Positions 51,406 to 61,146 of a DNA stretch of 64,000 bases are shown piece by piece; positions within the stretch are counted from its first letter, which is position 1; each line of letters opens with the position of its first letter. The DNA is taken from positions 1 through 64,000 of the forward strand of contig NZ_JABFDH010000004.1 of assembly GCF_013403975.1 (NCBI RefSeq), in the 5' to 3' direction. Under the pieces are notes generated by a model. The model was not told where the DNA came from, made no database searches, and saw nothing but the letters and a program-made list of their open reading frames with translations. The stretch is from Winogradskyella ursingii (lineage in GTDB: Bacteria; Bacteroidota; Bacteroidia; Flavobacteriales; Flavobacteriaceae). Made by a program: the position numbers and the translations under genes.

Positions 51406-54400
51406 TTAATCTACAATAATTCTAACTCCCTCACTATGACTGCTAAACTCTGGTGCATACATGCTTTGGATGGTACTAATTCCATTGCTCATATCACCAG
51501 CATTGTTTACTCTAAGATCATATTCAAAGACATAAACTCCTTTTGGTAAATAGTCCATAAAGAAATTGGTGGCTGCATCTTTAGTGCTTTCGTAATACCC
51601 CAAACCATCTTGCCATTTGTACTGCGATAATACGTTGATGGGCTCTAAACCAGAAGCTCTCATATCTTTTAGGTGAATGAATTCCATATTGCGGTCAGTT
51701 CGTAATTCAATTCTAACTCTGATTAAATCACCAACTTTTAAATCGGTTTCTTTTGTGATTTCTGAAATTTTCTCACCTTTATCTGTATTCTTTTTCAAGA
51801 ATAATTTCTTACTCAATTGCAATGGTGTTTCGGCAGAGGTGATTTTATCCAAATCCTCAAAGTACTGCCAATACATTGCGCCCCAGGCAATACCGTCACC
51901 CTTTTTAGAAATAGTAACGTCTGCCATTTCTGGTTTAATTTCAGAACCTGTCCAAGACGTTTTATAGTAACCTGTGCCAGCTTCTAATTTTACATTTTCT
52001 AAAGTTGAAGGGTCAATGGTTTTGTTCCCAACTCTTACATCGACCATATCTGTAACATTCAACCAATCGCTACCTTGTAAAAGCAATGCGTAAACGGCTT
52101 CAGTAGTAGCTTTGGTCGTTTTCCATCGATTGGTTTGCTTATTTTTAAGTAACCAAATTTTCATGTTGTCGACGTCCGTAAGGTTTTTTGACTCACTTTG
52201 GATGCCAGTTCCAACTTCAGCGAAAGCTTCAATTAACAAGGATTGTGTTTCTATTGGTGCTTGATACCAGTGCCACGAATTGGTATTGCTTTTCCAGTAC
52301 ATGCCTAATTCTTCAGAATTAATGCTGTTTTCTTTTAAAGACTTTACAATTTTATTTGCTGTAGTTGCATCATCCATTCGGTTCATTGCCAACGCCATTA
52401 AGCCTTTTGCATATAAAGAACGTGATAACCAGTATTTCTTTATTTGATTTTTATAATAATCCATTACGGTCTTCACTTCTTTTGAAGCCTTAATCTTAGG
52501 GTAAAAGCTTCGAACATACAAATAGTGAAGTTGCATGTGTGATAAATGATCTTTGGTCAAGTCCACATTTTCATTATGCTTTTTTAGGTTATTGTATTCT
52601 TTTATAAATTCAGCATCTAAATATTGAACGGCCCTCTGGATCATTTGCATTTCTGCTTCGCTCGAAGCGACATTCAATTTTTTTAAGTGTCCAAAACCAC
52701 CAACAATATGTTGGGTAATATAACGGTTGTCACGACCACCATTAAACCAAGGCCACGCACCAGAAGTGTATTGGTTGTTTTTTAGTTTTAGCATGGCAGA
52801 CTGTAATTCATTATTCATTTTATTAAGGTCGAATAATAAACCGATACGTTTTTTTTGCTCAGTTTCTGAATGTGCATCACGTAACCATGGTGTTTCTTGG
52901 ATTAAAATCGATTTCAATTCTTGATTTTTTTCAAGGTTAGAAATTAAGGCTTCCTGAGAGGCCCATTGGTTGAAAACCGCTTCAATCTTTGGATTGGATT
53001 TTACAATGTGCTGCGCCAATGCGTTGGCATAATAACGTGCAAATGTTTGCTCATTACAGTCGTATGGGTATTCCATTAAATATGGTAATGCCTGTACGGC
53101 ATACCATGCTGGATTTGATGTCATCTCTAACGTCAATTTGTGATGATTGAGCGTAGTTGAATTTTGGTTTTTCAGCTTATCTAACGTAAACGTTTTGGTT
53201 TCATTAGAACGAATCCACATTGGTAAGGTTTCTGTAACCAACATTCTGTTGCTCAGAACAGGTAATGCGCTTTGCTCGCCATCGCTAAAATCTCCAGCCT
53301 TGGCGATAACTTTGTATTGTACGGCATCGGTACCATTTGGAATGGTTAAATTCCATGAAACTTGTGTATTGCCTTTAGAATCTACGCTGAAGTTTTTGGT
53401 CGCTGAGATTGTTGCTGAGCTTGTTGAAGTGCCCGAGCCGACATTTTTATTTTTAGCTTCTGTGTACTCCAGAGTATTAGTCATCAATAGGCTATTATTA
53501 ATGTTTTCTCCAGTAATTGGATTTGTTAAAATCAATTGTGCAGAACCAGACAGCTTATTTTCCGTAAGATTTGCGATTTTGCTACTAATTGTAATTTGGT
53601 CTCCTTCTCGCAAGAAACGTGGTGCATTTGGGATAACCATCAATTCTTTTTGAGTCACTGTTTCCATTTGCGTTACAGTACTTTCCAAAGTTTTGGTGTG
53701 TGCCAATAATTGCAATTTCCATTTGGTAAGAGCTTCTGGTGCTGTAAAATTAAAACTTACGTTGCCTTCTTCGTCAGTTTGTAATTGCGGAAAGAAGAAT
53801 GCGGTTTCGTTTAGGTTTTTACGGATTTGGATGTTGTCTCTATCTAATTCTTTTTCATTATTTTCAAATTCATTATTGGAATTTTGTATTGATGAATCAG
53901 CTTCTTCCATTTCTGCTGTTTCATAACCGGTTACAACAACTTCATCCAAAGTTGATTCAGCTGCTGCATCTTCAACTATCATAGCTTCAGGCGAACTTAT
54001 TTTGCTATAAGAAACGTTTCCTCTGGTTTGTCTCAACCTATAATTGTTGCCAAAATAAAGCCCAAACCAATTTAATCGATCATAGTTTTGGTATGGATAA
54101 CTTGGAATGCTTTCAAAATTATTAAACAGTCTAAAATTAGTAGTGCCGAAACTCTGTCTGGCGTTTCTATTAATTCTTCCGTAATAAGAAGGATTGCTGA
54201 TTGGGTTGAAACTCCAGTCATGTCCTCTAAATTCGTCCAAAGATGCATCGTACATACTAGCCAACAACTCGGCAGACACTTTATCTCCTTGCGGTCCCTT
54301 AATCTTAAAGCTCCAAGTTTCTTCTTGTCCTGGTTGTAGCTTATCTCTAAAAGTTAGGGTTTCAATTTGTAAATCGGTTTTTGGATAGGGTACATTAATC

Positions 54401-57400
54401 CTGATGTTTTTGGACACAAAAGAGTTGAATGCGGCAAAACTACAGTGCACAACAAAGCCACCTAAATCACCTTCCAAAACGGGAATGCTTATGGTCTGTT
54501 TTGAATCGCTGAGGTTGACTAACTGTGTCATGAAAATTTTATTATTTTTTTCCACTTCAACAGTTACTGTGATGTCTTTCGCAGCAGTACAAAGATTTAA
54601 TTTTGCAATATCTCCAGCTTCGTAACTGTCTTTATTAAGATACATTTCAAAAAGTTGATTATCCGCTACGTTCTTGTCGTCATGGTTATATAAGTCAACA
54701 AAAGCTTCATCCTTAATCTCTAATCCAAATTTATCTTTACTTTCTAAAACGATAATATATTTACCGGAATCCCATCGATTTATATGATCAATGATGATGT
54801 CTTTATTCTTTTCAGTATTAAATGTAGTGCTGAAGACTTCTTTACCGCGTTTCCAGTTGGTCACCTTATCTTCGTTTTCATAAGGTTCGTGAGGAAATAG
54901 GTTTTTAAATTCATCTTTTGAAATCACTTGATAATCTGGAGCATTCCAAGGTCTGGTGCGTAGCACATTTTCTGGCGCATCTAGCTTATAGATTGTTATA
55001 GTACCTTTTGCATGTACATATTCTCCATTTAGATTTCTTGAGTTAATAGACAATGCAACTTGTTTCTTTGATTTATCTATGCGTTGAGGTGCCTTAACCG
55101 TAACCGTCATGGTATGATGGCCAACATTGACAATTGTTGTAGTCGTCCGTGTTTCGCCATTTATATCCGTAACATCTGCAGTAACTTCATATCGGAAAAC
55201 AGGAAGATTCTCTTTTGAAACACTTTCATCTGGTATGGCTTTAAATGTAATATCAAACTCCCCTTTGTCATTGGTTTGTGTTTCTCCAAAAGTAATTTCC
55301 TGAGGTTCGGAATTAAAAAACGGTCGTCTCCAATAATACCAACTCGGATATTGTACTTGGCGTTTTACACGATACACTACTTTAGCGTCCGTGATATTGC
55401 TTCCGGCAAAAGCAACGGCTTTTCCGTTTACCGTAATACTGTCATTAACCTTAAAAGTATCTGTAACTGGGTTGAATTCTGGTTTGAATTTTGGGCGCTT
55501 GTATTCTTCTACAGAGAAATAGGTGTAACCGCTATTACCACAGAACATTTCAATAGAAAAGTTACCTGTTAGTCCACCATTGGGTAAAATGAATTCTCCA
55601 TGAACAGAACCAAATTCATTGGTTTGTAAAGAAAGTTCGCTCAGTACTTCTCCATTTACATTTTTTAAGCGGACTTGGGCTGGTTGATCGGCATAAACCT
55701 CTGCTTTTTCATCTTTTCTCTCAGTGGAAATACCTTTAAAATATACAGTTTGGCCTGGTCTGTAAATACTACGATCGGTAAATAAAAAGTTGGTGTATTG
55801 AAAATTGGTGTTTGTTCGTGGTTCATATTTCTGTGATATATAATAATCACCAAAATAGGCGGTTTCTCCGTTCAAAACGGCTTTTACTTCAATATCCCTG
55901 TAACGGTTGTAATCTTTTTCAAATTGAAATTTACCATATCGATCTGTGGTAAATGATTTCTTCCAAACCCGGTTGAACTGATTCTGGACATAAGCAACTT
56001 CAATTTTTGCGTCTACAATTGGTTTACCATTGTTTCTATCGATCAATTGGTAATTGTGAGTATTGTTGTCGCTCGACTCTATGAGAGCGAAATCCGTAAC
56101 TTGAAAATGTGTTACACCAAAAACATTGGCATCTGTGTTAGTAATGGCTTGAATGAGATATAGGCCGTTTTTCAATCTTGGAATAATAATCTCTGTGCTA
56201 TGCTGTTGGTAATCGCCTTCGTTTTTTAAAGTTGAAGAAAATGATACTTCTTCATTTAACGCTTTTAAGAAATTCTGCTTGGCAACAGTGTTATGGATTT
56301 TGTTGTATGCCTCTAATTTAGACTTTGTAATTTTAAAAATTTTAAAATCTAGGGCGGAAAGATTTTTGTAAGTCACCAACAGTTTTGAAGGTGAGTTAAT
56401 CGGTAAAAATTCTTCGGCTTGTAATCTTAAATTGGGTTGAAGAATGTTTTGTTTTAAGATGTAGCACTTTTCCGCTCCATCACTTTTTGGATGAGCAGAA
56501 ATAACTTGGTTGCAAAGTTCCAAGGCTTCTTTGAGTTTCCAACGATGCGCCATTTCTTCTTCACCTTGCAGTTGGTTGCTTTGATATCTTAACCCTTGTT
56601 GTTGGTATGCGGCAGCAATTTCAAAATTGTATAGAGAAGATAAAGGTGAATCCTGTAATGCCAAAGCTTTTTGTTTAAGGGACTCAAGGTATAATACTTC
56701 TTTATTTTGAAATGTGGCATGTTCAAGCACAAATTGAAGGCGCTCAATATCCACGGCAACAAATGCTTTAGAATTCATATCCTTACTGTGAAACTGCAAC
56801 AAATTTTGATAGATTTTAAGCGCATTCAACTGTAAAGACAATGAATCTTTTGATATTAAATTGAGTTGAATAAATTTCTCACTATTGGTAATGTATTCGG
56901 TATCATCAATTGTAAATTTATAAGATGGTTTGGTGATGCTATTTTCATCCGTTTTATAAAATTCTAACGCATTGTGACTCAATAAATCATACAGCATAGG
57001 ACGATAGTCTTTTGAGTTCTTTACTTCATGAATCAATACACTGTATTTATCCAAGTTTTCATCTTGAAGCAAATTCTTATCCTGAAGCGAACGTTGGTAA
57101 TAGGTGTGTATTTCATTAAAAAGGGTTTCTAAATCCCAAGTTCTAAAATCCACCTCGTCGACTTTGGCTTCCGTTGTTGTTCGATCATAAAATTTATAGC
57201 GATTTTGTTGAAAATACTGCCAATAGAGATTGGCCAGCATATTTTCTAACAGATGTTTTGTTATGGTATCTGCAGAAGCAATTTCAGATTTAAAAAGGTC
57301 GACGATATTTATTTGCGCATCTTCTTCTAGCGTGAGCATGTATTTACTTTTATAAAGAAGTGCTTTGATGCGTTGTGGTTTATCGTTTTCTTTAATCGCT

Positions 57401-57555
57401 TTTTGGTAAATGTCTTCAACCTGTTCTGCCGCACTTTTTGTGAGACCTTCGTTTTCAAGTTTAGTAACAGCTTTCCACTGACCACTAAAGATGTTTTGTG
57501 CATATGTAAAAGTGGCGAAGCATATAAGCATTAGTATAGATATATATTGTTTCAT
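51406..57555 (-). CDS. Alpha-2-macroglobulin family protein with a SusC-like motif
   Basis: Very large (2049 residues) exported protein with signal peptide ending TYAQ. The N-terminal about 380 residues are helical and repeat-like. The MG domains then begin, with the MG2 region near SIYRPGQTVYFKGIST. Residues about 1245-1290 (FFFPQLQTDEEGNVSFNFTAPEALTKWKL) form the conserved central A2M domain. The thioester motif C-N-E-Q is intact in YPYDCNEQ (about residue 1496), so the protein can probably trap proteases covalently. An unusual acidic insert at about 1180-1240 holds a SusC-type LDEVVVTGY. No lipobox is seen. Bacterial members protect the periplasm against host or predator proteases. Confidence 0.92.
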   Translation of the reverse strand: MKQYISILMLICFATFTYAQNIFSGQWKAVTKLENEGLTKSAAEQVEDIYQKAIKENDKPQRIKALLYKSKYMLTLEEDAQINIVDLFKSEIASADTITKHLLENMLANLYWQYFQQNRYKFYDRTTTEAKVDEVDFRTWDLETLFNEIHTYYQRSLQDKNLLQDENLDKYSVLIHEVKNSKDYRPMLYDLLSHNALEFYKTDENSITKPSYKFTIDDTEYITNSEKFIQLNLISKDSLSLQLNALKIYQNLLQFHSKDMNSKAFVAVDIERLQFVLEHATFQNKEVLYLESLKQKALALQDSPLSSLYNFEIAAAYQQQGLRYQSNQLQGEEEMAHRWKLKEALELCNQVISAHPKSDGAEKCYILKQNILQPNLRLQAEEFLPINSPSKLLVTYKNLSALDFKIFKITKSKLEAYNKIHNTVAKQNFLKALNEEVSFSSTLKNEGDYQQHSTEIIIPRLKNGLYLIQAITNTDANVFGVTHFQVTDFALIESSDNNTHNYQLIDRNNGKPIVDAKIEVAYVQNQFNRVWKKSFTTDRYGKFQFEKDYNRYRDIEVKAVLNGETAYFGDYYISQKYEPRTNTNFQYTNFLFTDRSIYRPGQTVYFKGISTERKDEKAEVYADQPAQVRLKNVNGEVLSELSLQTNEFGSVHGEFILPNGGLTGNFSIEMFCGNSGYTYFSVEEYKRPKFKPEFNPVTDTFKVNDSITVNGKAVAFAGSNITDAKVVYRVKRQVQYPSWYYWRRPFFNSEPQEITFGETQTNDKGEFDITFKAIPDESVSKENLPVFRYEVTADVTDINGETRTTTTIVNVGHHTMTVTVKAPQRIDKSKKQVALSINSRNLNGEYVHAKGTITIYKLDAPENVLRTRPWNAPDYQVISKDEFKNLFPHEPYENEDKVTNWKRGKEVFSTTFNTEKNKDIIIDHINRWDSGKYIIVLESKDKFGLEIKDEAFVDLYNHDDKNVADNQLFEMYLNKDSYEAGDIAKLNLCTAAKDITVTVEVEKNNKIFMTQLVNLSDSKQTISIPVLEGDLGGFVVHCSFAAFNSFVSKNIRINVPYPKTDLQIETLTFRDKLQPGQEETWSFKIKGPQGDKVSAELLASMYDASLDEFRGHDWSFNPISNPSYYGRINRNARQSFGTTNFRLFNNFESIPSYPYQNYDRLNWFGLYFGNNYRLRQTRGNVSYSKISSPEAMIVEDAAAESTLDEVVVTGYETAEMEEADSSIQNSNNEFENNEKELDRDNIQIRKNLNETAFFFPQLQTDEEGNVSFNFTAPEALTKWKLQLLAHTKTLESTVTQMETVTQKELMVIPNAPRFLREGDQITISSKIANLTENKLSGSAQLILTNPITGENINNSLLMTNTLEYTEAKNKNVGSGTSTSSATISATKNFSVDSKGNTQVSWNLTIPNGTDAVQYKVIAKAGDFSDGEQSALPVLSNRMLVTETLPMWIRSNETKTFTLDKLKNQNSTTLNHHKLTLEMTSNPAWYAVQALPYLMEYPYDCNEQTFARYYANALAQHIVKSNPKIEAVFNQWASQEALISNLEKNQELKSILIQETPWLRDAHSETEQKKRIGLLFDLNKMNNELQSAMLKLKNNQYTSGAWPWFNGGRDNRYITQHIVGGFGHLKKLNVASSEAEMQMIQRAVQYLDAEFIKEYNNLKKHNENVDLTKDHLSHMQLHYLYVRSFYPKIKASKEVKTVMDYYKNQIKKYWLSRSLYAKGLMALAMNRMDDATTANKIVKSLKENSINSEELGMYWKSNTNSWHWYQAPIETQSLLIEAFAEVGTGIQSESKNLTDVDNMKIWLLKNKQTNRWKTTKATTEAVYALLLQGSDWLNVTDMVDVRVGNKTIDPSTLENVKLEAGTGYYKTSWTGSEIKPEMADVTISKKGDGIAWGAMYWQYFEDLDKITSAETPLQLSKKLFLKKNTDKGEKISEITKETDLKVGDLIRVRIELRTDRNMEFIHLKDMRASGLEPINVLSQYKWQDGLGYYESTKDAATNFFMDYLPKGVYVFEYDLRVNNAGDMSNGISTIQSMYAPEFSSHSEGVRIIVD

Positions 57556-57577
57556 GGCAGATGGAAATGTTTGTCAA

Positions 57578-57592
57578 AGTACCTTCAAAAGG
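57578..57592. repeat. Short inverted repeat upstream of the A2M gene
   Basis: TACCTT-CAA-AAGGTA, six base pairs, 23 bases upstream of the alpha-2-macroglobulin start codon. Possible operator or part of a leader; chance cannot be excluded. Confidence 0.25.
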
Positions 57593-57692
57593 TATTCCAA
57601 AAAAAACAGAAACACGTAAAGTGTGGCTTTCAATGAGTGAAGTTAAGCAATTTGTTAGTGAAACATTACGTTAACAAATGAGATTTTGGCAC

Positions 57693-57700
57693 TAAATTTG
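57693..57700 (+). promoter_or_regulatory. -7 box of the TPR gene
   Basis: TAAATTTG fits TAnnTTTG and leaves a leader of about 27 bases before the ATG at 57734. The box overlaps the upstream TTG reading-frame extension, supporting the shorter protein. Confidence 0.5.
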
Positions 57701-57733
57701 AAATCGTATTTTTACCGTATAAATAGCAATTCA

Positions 57734-58687
57734 ATGTATAGATTTTTTTGGATATTTTTTATTTCAGCCTTAGGTCTTTCACAATCACCTAAAACCAATG
57801 CACAGCAATTTATGGACAAAAAGCAATACCAAAACGCTCAGAGCGAAATGCAAATCTATTTAGAGTCAAATCCCAATGATAAGGAAGCTATAGAATTATT
57901 AGGTGATGCATATGGTCATCAAAAAAAATGGGATGAATCTATTAATCAATACGAAAAATTAGTAAAAAAAGAACCTAGCAATGCAGATTACCACTATAAA
58001 TATGGTGGTGCATTAGGTATGAAAGCATTGAGTATTAGTAAAATTAAAGCGTTAGGAATTATTGGTGATGTAAAATCATCATTTTTAAAAGCGGCCGAAC
58101 TAGATTCAAAACATATTGATGCGCGTTGGGCTTTGGTGGAATTGTATGTGTCTCTGCCAGGCATTGTTGGCGGGAGCTTTTCAAAAGCTTTAAAGTATGC
58201 TGATGAATTAGAAAACTTATCTAAAGTTGATGGTTATTTAGCAAAGGGATATGTTTACGAATATGACGACGAACCAGAACTAGCAGAAAAGTATTATAGG
58301 TTAGCCATAAAAGTTGGAGGTTCTATTACCTGCTACGAAAAGCTAACAAGTTTTTATGAAAAACAAAACCAGCCAGATAAGGCTATTGGTAATATGGAGG
58401 TCGCTCAGCAAAAACATCAACGCAATTCACTACACTACCAAATAGGCAAAGTTGCTGCCGATTATAATATCCAATTAGAAAAGGGAGAAAAATGCCTAAA
58501 TGCCTATTTATCCAATCATTCTGCAAAAGATGGAGTTCCCAAAGCCTGGGCATATTACAGGTTGGCTCAAATCCATAAACATAAGCAGAATAAAACGGAA
58601 GCTTTAAAATGGATTGATAAAGCCATAGACGGTTTGCCGGATATTGATGTGTTTAAAGAGGAAAAGAACACAATCACCAAACTCTAA
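57734..58687 (+). CDS. Tetratricopeptide repeat protein, exported
   Basis: Solenoid protein of about 317 residues. The N-terminus (MYRFFWIFFISALGLS) is a signal or anchor. TPR units can be followed from about residue 30: AQSEMQIYLESNPNDKEAIELLGDAYG, DESINQYEKLVKKEPSNADYHYKYGGALG, a divergent middle, then DKAIGNMEVAQQKHQRNSLHYQIG and EALKWIDKAIDGLPD. I start at the ATG at 57734 because the upstream TTG extension covers a -7 promoter box. Partner unknown. It precedes the TetR operon but is separated from it by a terminator. Confidence 0.83.
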   Translation: MYRFFWIFFISALGLSQSPKTNAQQFMDKKQYQNAQSEMQIYLESNPNDKEAIELLGDAYGHQKKWDESINQYEKLVKKEPSNADYHYKYGGALGMKALSISKIKALGIIGDVKSSFLKAAELDSKHIDARWALVELYVSLPGIVGGSFSKALKYADELENLSKVDGYLAKGYVYEYDDEPELAEKYYRLAIKVGGSITCYEKLTSFYEKQNQPDKAIGNMEVAQQKHQRNSLHYQIGKVAADYNIQLEKGEKCLNAYLSNHSAKDGVPKAWAYYRLAQIHKHKQNKTEALKWIDKAIDGLPDIDVFKEEKNTITKL

Positions 58688-58710
58688 AATTCAAATTTAT
58701 AGATGATAGA

Positions 58711-58739
58711 ATGCCGCAGACATTGTGGCATAATTTTTT
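58711..58739 (+). terminator. Terminator of the TPR gene
   Basis: ATGCCGCA-GACAT-TGTGGCAT, eight base pairs with one G-U wobble, followed by T6. It separates the TPR gene from the TetR operon. Confidence 0.75.
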
Positions 58740-58755
58740 GTTAAAAAGTTAAAAT

Positions 58756-58778
58756 TAATAGTAATACTATTATATTTG
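58756..58778 (+). promoter_or_regulatory. Promoter and probable TetR operator of the export operon
   Basis: TAATAGTA-A-TACTATTA (58756-58772) is a perfect 17-base palindrome with a single central base. It fills the spacer just before, and overlaps by two bases, the -7 box TATATTTG (58771-58778). A TTA at 58749-58751 may act as -33 (spacing 19). The position fits autorepression by the TetR protein encoded next. Confidence 0.7.
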
Positions 58779-58796
58779 CAATTAAATATTTTAAAT

Positions 58797-59474
58797 ATGA
58801 TTGATTTACTTTCAAATATAAAAATTGCAGTACCCAATAAAATTTATATTAAAGATCCAGAATCCTCAGCTTTAGGCAAACGAATTGTTGAGAATAGTAT
58901 TTTATTAATAGATGAAATTGGCTTTGATAATTTTACTTTCAAGAAATTGGGTGCTAAAATTGGCTCGAACGAAAGTTCAATCTACCGTTATTTCGAGAGC
59001 AAACATAAACTTTTGCTTTATTTGACCTCATGGTATTGGGCTTGGATTGAATATCAATTGGTATTTGCTTCTCACAACTTACCAGACCCAGAAGAAAAGT
59101 TGGTAAAGGCAATTGAGATTGTAACTCGCACCATTAAAGAAGATACTACGATATCCCATATTAACGAAGTGGTTTTAAATCGAATCATCATTAATGAAAA
59201 TTCTAAATCCTTTTTAACTAAAGAGGTCGATACGGAAAATAAGGAAGGGTATTTTGAAGTATATAAACGTTTAATAAAGCGCTTAAAAACTATGATTTTA
59301 GAAATCAACCCAAAATACCAATTTGCCTTGAGTTTGGCCAGTACAATTGTAGAAGGTGCATTGCACCAACATTTCTTGAAAGATCATTTTTCTTCCATTA
59401 CCGATTGTGGTAAACAGGTAAGCCCAACAGAATTTTTTACGCAATTAACCATTAATTCAATAACCAAATATTAA
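58797..59474 (+). CDS. TetR/AcrR family transcriptional regulator
   Basis: About 225 residues. The N-terminal helix-turn-helix (about residues 30-72) contains the TetR core GFDNFTFKKLGAKIGSNESSIYRYFESKHKLL, with the ligand-binding helical domain after it. I use the ATG at 58797, because a start seven codons upstream would lie in the promoter. It begins the operon TetR-ABC-HlyD-TolC (ABC gene starts two bases after its stop), so it very likely represses its own export system; the inducer is unknown. Confidence 0.9.
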   Translation: MIDLLSNIKIAVPNKIYIKDPESSALGKRIVENSILLIDEIGFDNFTFKKLGAKIGSNESSIYRYFESKHKLLLYLTSWYWAWIEYQLVFASHNLPDPEEKLVKAIEIVTRTIKEDTTISHINEVVLNRIIINENSKSFLTKEVDTENKEGYFEVYKRLIKRLKTMILEINPKYQFALSLASTIVEGALHQHFLKDHFSSITDCGKQVSPTEFFTQLTINSITKY

Positions 59475-59476
59475 GT

Positions 59477-61135
59477 ATGAATACTAAACAAATTATGTCA
59501 CCTTGGGAAAGATTAGTCGGTTTATTAAAACTGGAAAAACGGGATGTTTTGCAAGTTATATATTATGCTGTCTTTTCTGGTATTGTGGCACTGACGTTAC
59601 CACTGGGAATTCAGGCGATTATTAATTTAATTCAAGGAGCGCAAGTAAGTACATCTTGGGTTATTTTAGTTATTTTGGTTACAGTTGGTGTTGCTTTTGT
59701 GGGGATTTTACAGTTAATGCAAATGCGTATTATAGAAACGATACAACAACGGATTTTTACTAGAGCATCCTTTGAGTTTACTTACCGCTTTCCAAAATTG
59801 AAAATGAATGAATTGCGCAACTATTATCCACCAGAATTAGCTAACCGGTTTTTTGATACCCTCAACATTCAGAAGGGATTGGCAAAAATTTTGGTCGATG
59901 TGCCTGCTGCAATTTTGCAAATTTTATTTGCATTGATTTTATTGTCTTTTTATCATCCGTTCTTCATCGCTTTTGGTTTCATTCTTCTATTGCTTATTTA
60001 CGTTGTATTTAAGTTTACAGCAAGAAGAGGCATGGAGACAAGTCTTTCGGAATCTAAAAACAAATATAAAGTAGCACACTGGATTCAAGAAGTGGCTAGA
60101 GCAGTTGTAAGTTTTAAGTTATCCGGAAAAACAACCCTTGCTGTAAATAAAAATGATCAATTAGTCGATGATTATCTAAAAGCCCGTGAAAGCCATTTTA
60201 AAGTATTGGTCATTCAGTTTATTCAAATGATTGGGTTTAAAGTAATAGTCACGGCTGGTTTATTGTTAATTGGTGGTTTGTTGGTGTTGAATCAAGAAAT
60301 GAACATCGGTCAATTCGTGGCGGCAGAAATCATTATACTTTTAGTTATTGCGTCAGTTGAAAAACTAATTCTCGGTTTAGAGTCCTTCTATGATGTACTC
60401 ACATCTCTTGAAAAAATGGGACAGGTGGTAGATAAAGAACTTGAACCCCAAGAAGGCGATAAACCAGAATTTAAAGAAAACTTTGTCATAGAATTGGATA
60501 ACGCCTCATACAAAGTGCCAAATAGAGAAAAACCGATTTTAAAAGATATTACTTTAAAAATCAATTCGAAAAGTAGATTGTTGATCCGAGGCGAGAGTGG
60601 TTCTGGCAAATCGAGTTTACTACGTCTCATTGGTGGCATTATAGAACCCACTAAGGGTAAAGTATTTTTAGATAAATATTTGTTGAAAAACATAAATCTA
60701 AATCACTACCGATCACATTTGGGTATGTCTCTGGCGGACGAAACACCGTTCGAAGGTACCATTAGGGAGAATATCACCTTTGGTAATCCAGATATATCAG
60801 ACGACCAGCTAATGTGGGCCATTGATAAAACAGGATTGTATGAGTTTGTAAAACAAAGTGCTCAAGGTCTTAATACGGTTTTATATCCTGAAGGTAAACA
60901 GACTTCCGCAACGGTTGCAAAAAAAATAGTATTAGCTAGAGCCATAGTAGACCAGCCAAGAGTTTTGATTCTAGAAGATCCATTACAATATTTTGAGAAC
61001 GACGAAGCCCAGAGAATCATTTCATTCTTAACCGATGATTCTAATCCTTGGGCGCTCATCGTGGTGAGTGCAACAAATGATTGGTCACTGAGTTGCAAAG
61101 AGGTTATTACGCTTAAAAATGGTGAACTTATTTAA
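59477..61135 (+). CDS. ABC exporter (membrane + ATPase) with degenerate ATPase motifs
   Basis: Fused permease-ATPase of 552 residues. Hydrophobic segments at about residues 25-50, 60-85, 140-180 and 245-300 make up the membrane domain; no peptidase domain is present. In the ATPase part, Walker A GESGSGKS (372-379) is intact. The signature LSGGQ reads TSATV (476-480) and the Q-loop position lacks Gln (SLADETPF). Walker B ends in E-D instead of D-E (VLILED, 496-501), and the switch histidine is missing (VVSATND). ATP binding seems likely, hydrolysis doubtful. The HlyD and TolC genes follow closely. Confidence 0.88.
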   Translation: MNTKQIMSPWERLVGLLKLEKRDVLQVIYYAVFSGIVALTLPLGIQAIINLIQGAQVSTSWVILVILVTVGVAFVGILQLMQMRIIETIQQRIFTRASFEFTYRFPKLKMNELRNYYPPELANRFFDTLNIQKGLAKILVDVPAAILQILFALILLSFYHPFFIAFGFILLLLIYVVFKFTARRGMETSLSESKNKYKVAHWIQEVARAVVSFKLSGKTTLAVNKNDQLVDDYLKARESHFKVLVIQFIQMIGFKVIVTAGLLLIGGLLVLNQEMNIGQFVAAEIIILLVIASVEKLILGLESFYDVLTSLEKMGQVVDKELEPQEGDKPEFKENFVIELDNASYKVPNREKPILKDITLKINSKSRLLIRGESGSGKSSLLRLIGGIIEPTKGKVFLDKYLLKNINLNHYRSHLGMSLADETPFEGTIRENITFGNPDISDDQLMWAIDKTGLYEFVKQSAQGLNTVLYPEGKQTSATVAKKIVLARAIVDQPRVLILEDPLQYFENDEAQRIISFLTDDSNPWALIVVSATNDWSLSCKEVITLKNGELI

Positions 61136-61146
61136 AGAAAAAGACA

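Noticed and set aside
53147-53653. 168-residue plus-strand reading frame
   Set aside because: Lies inside the alpha-2-macroglobulin gene on the opposite strand and shows no recognisable domain.
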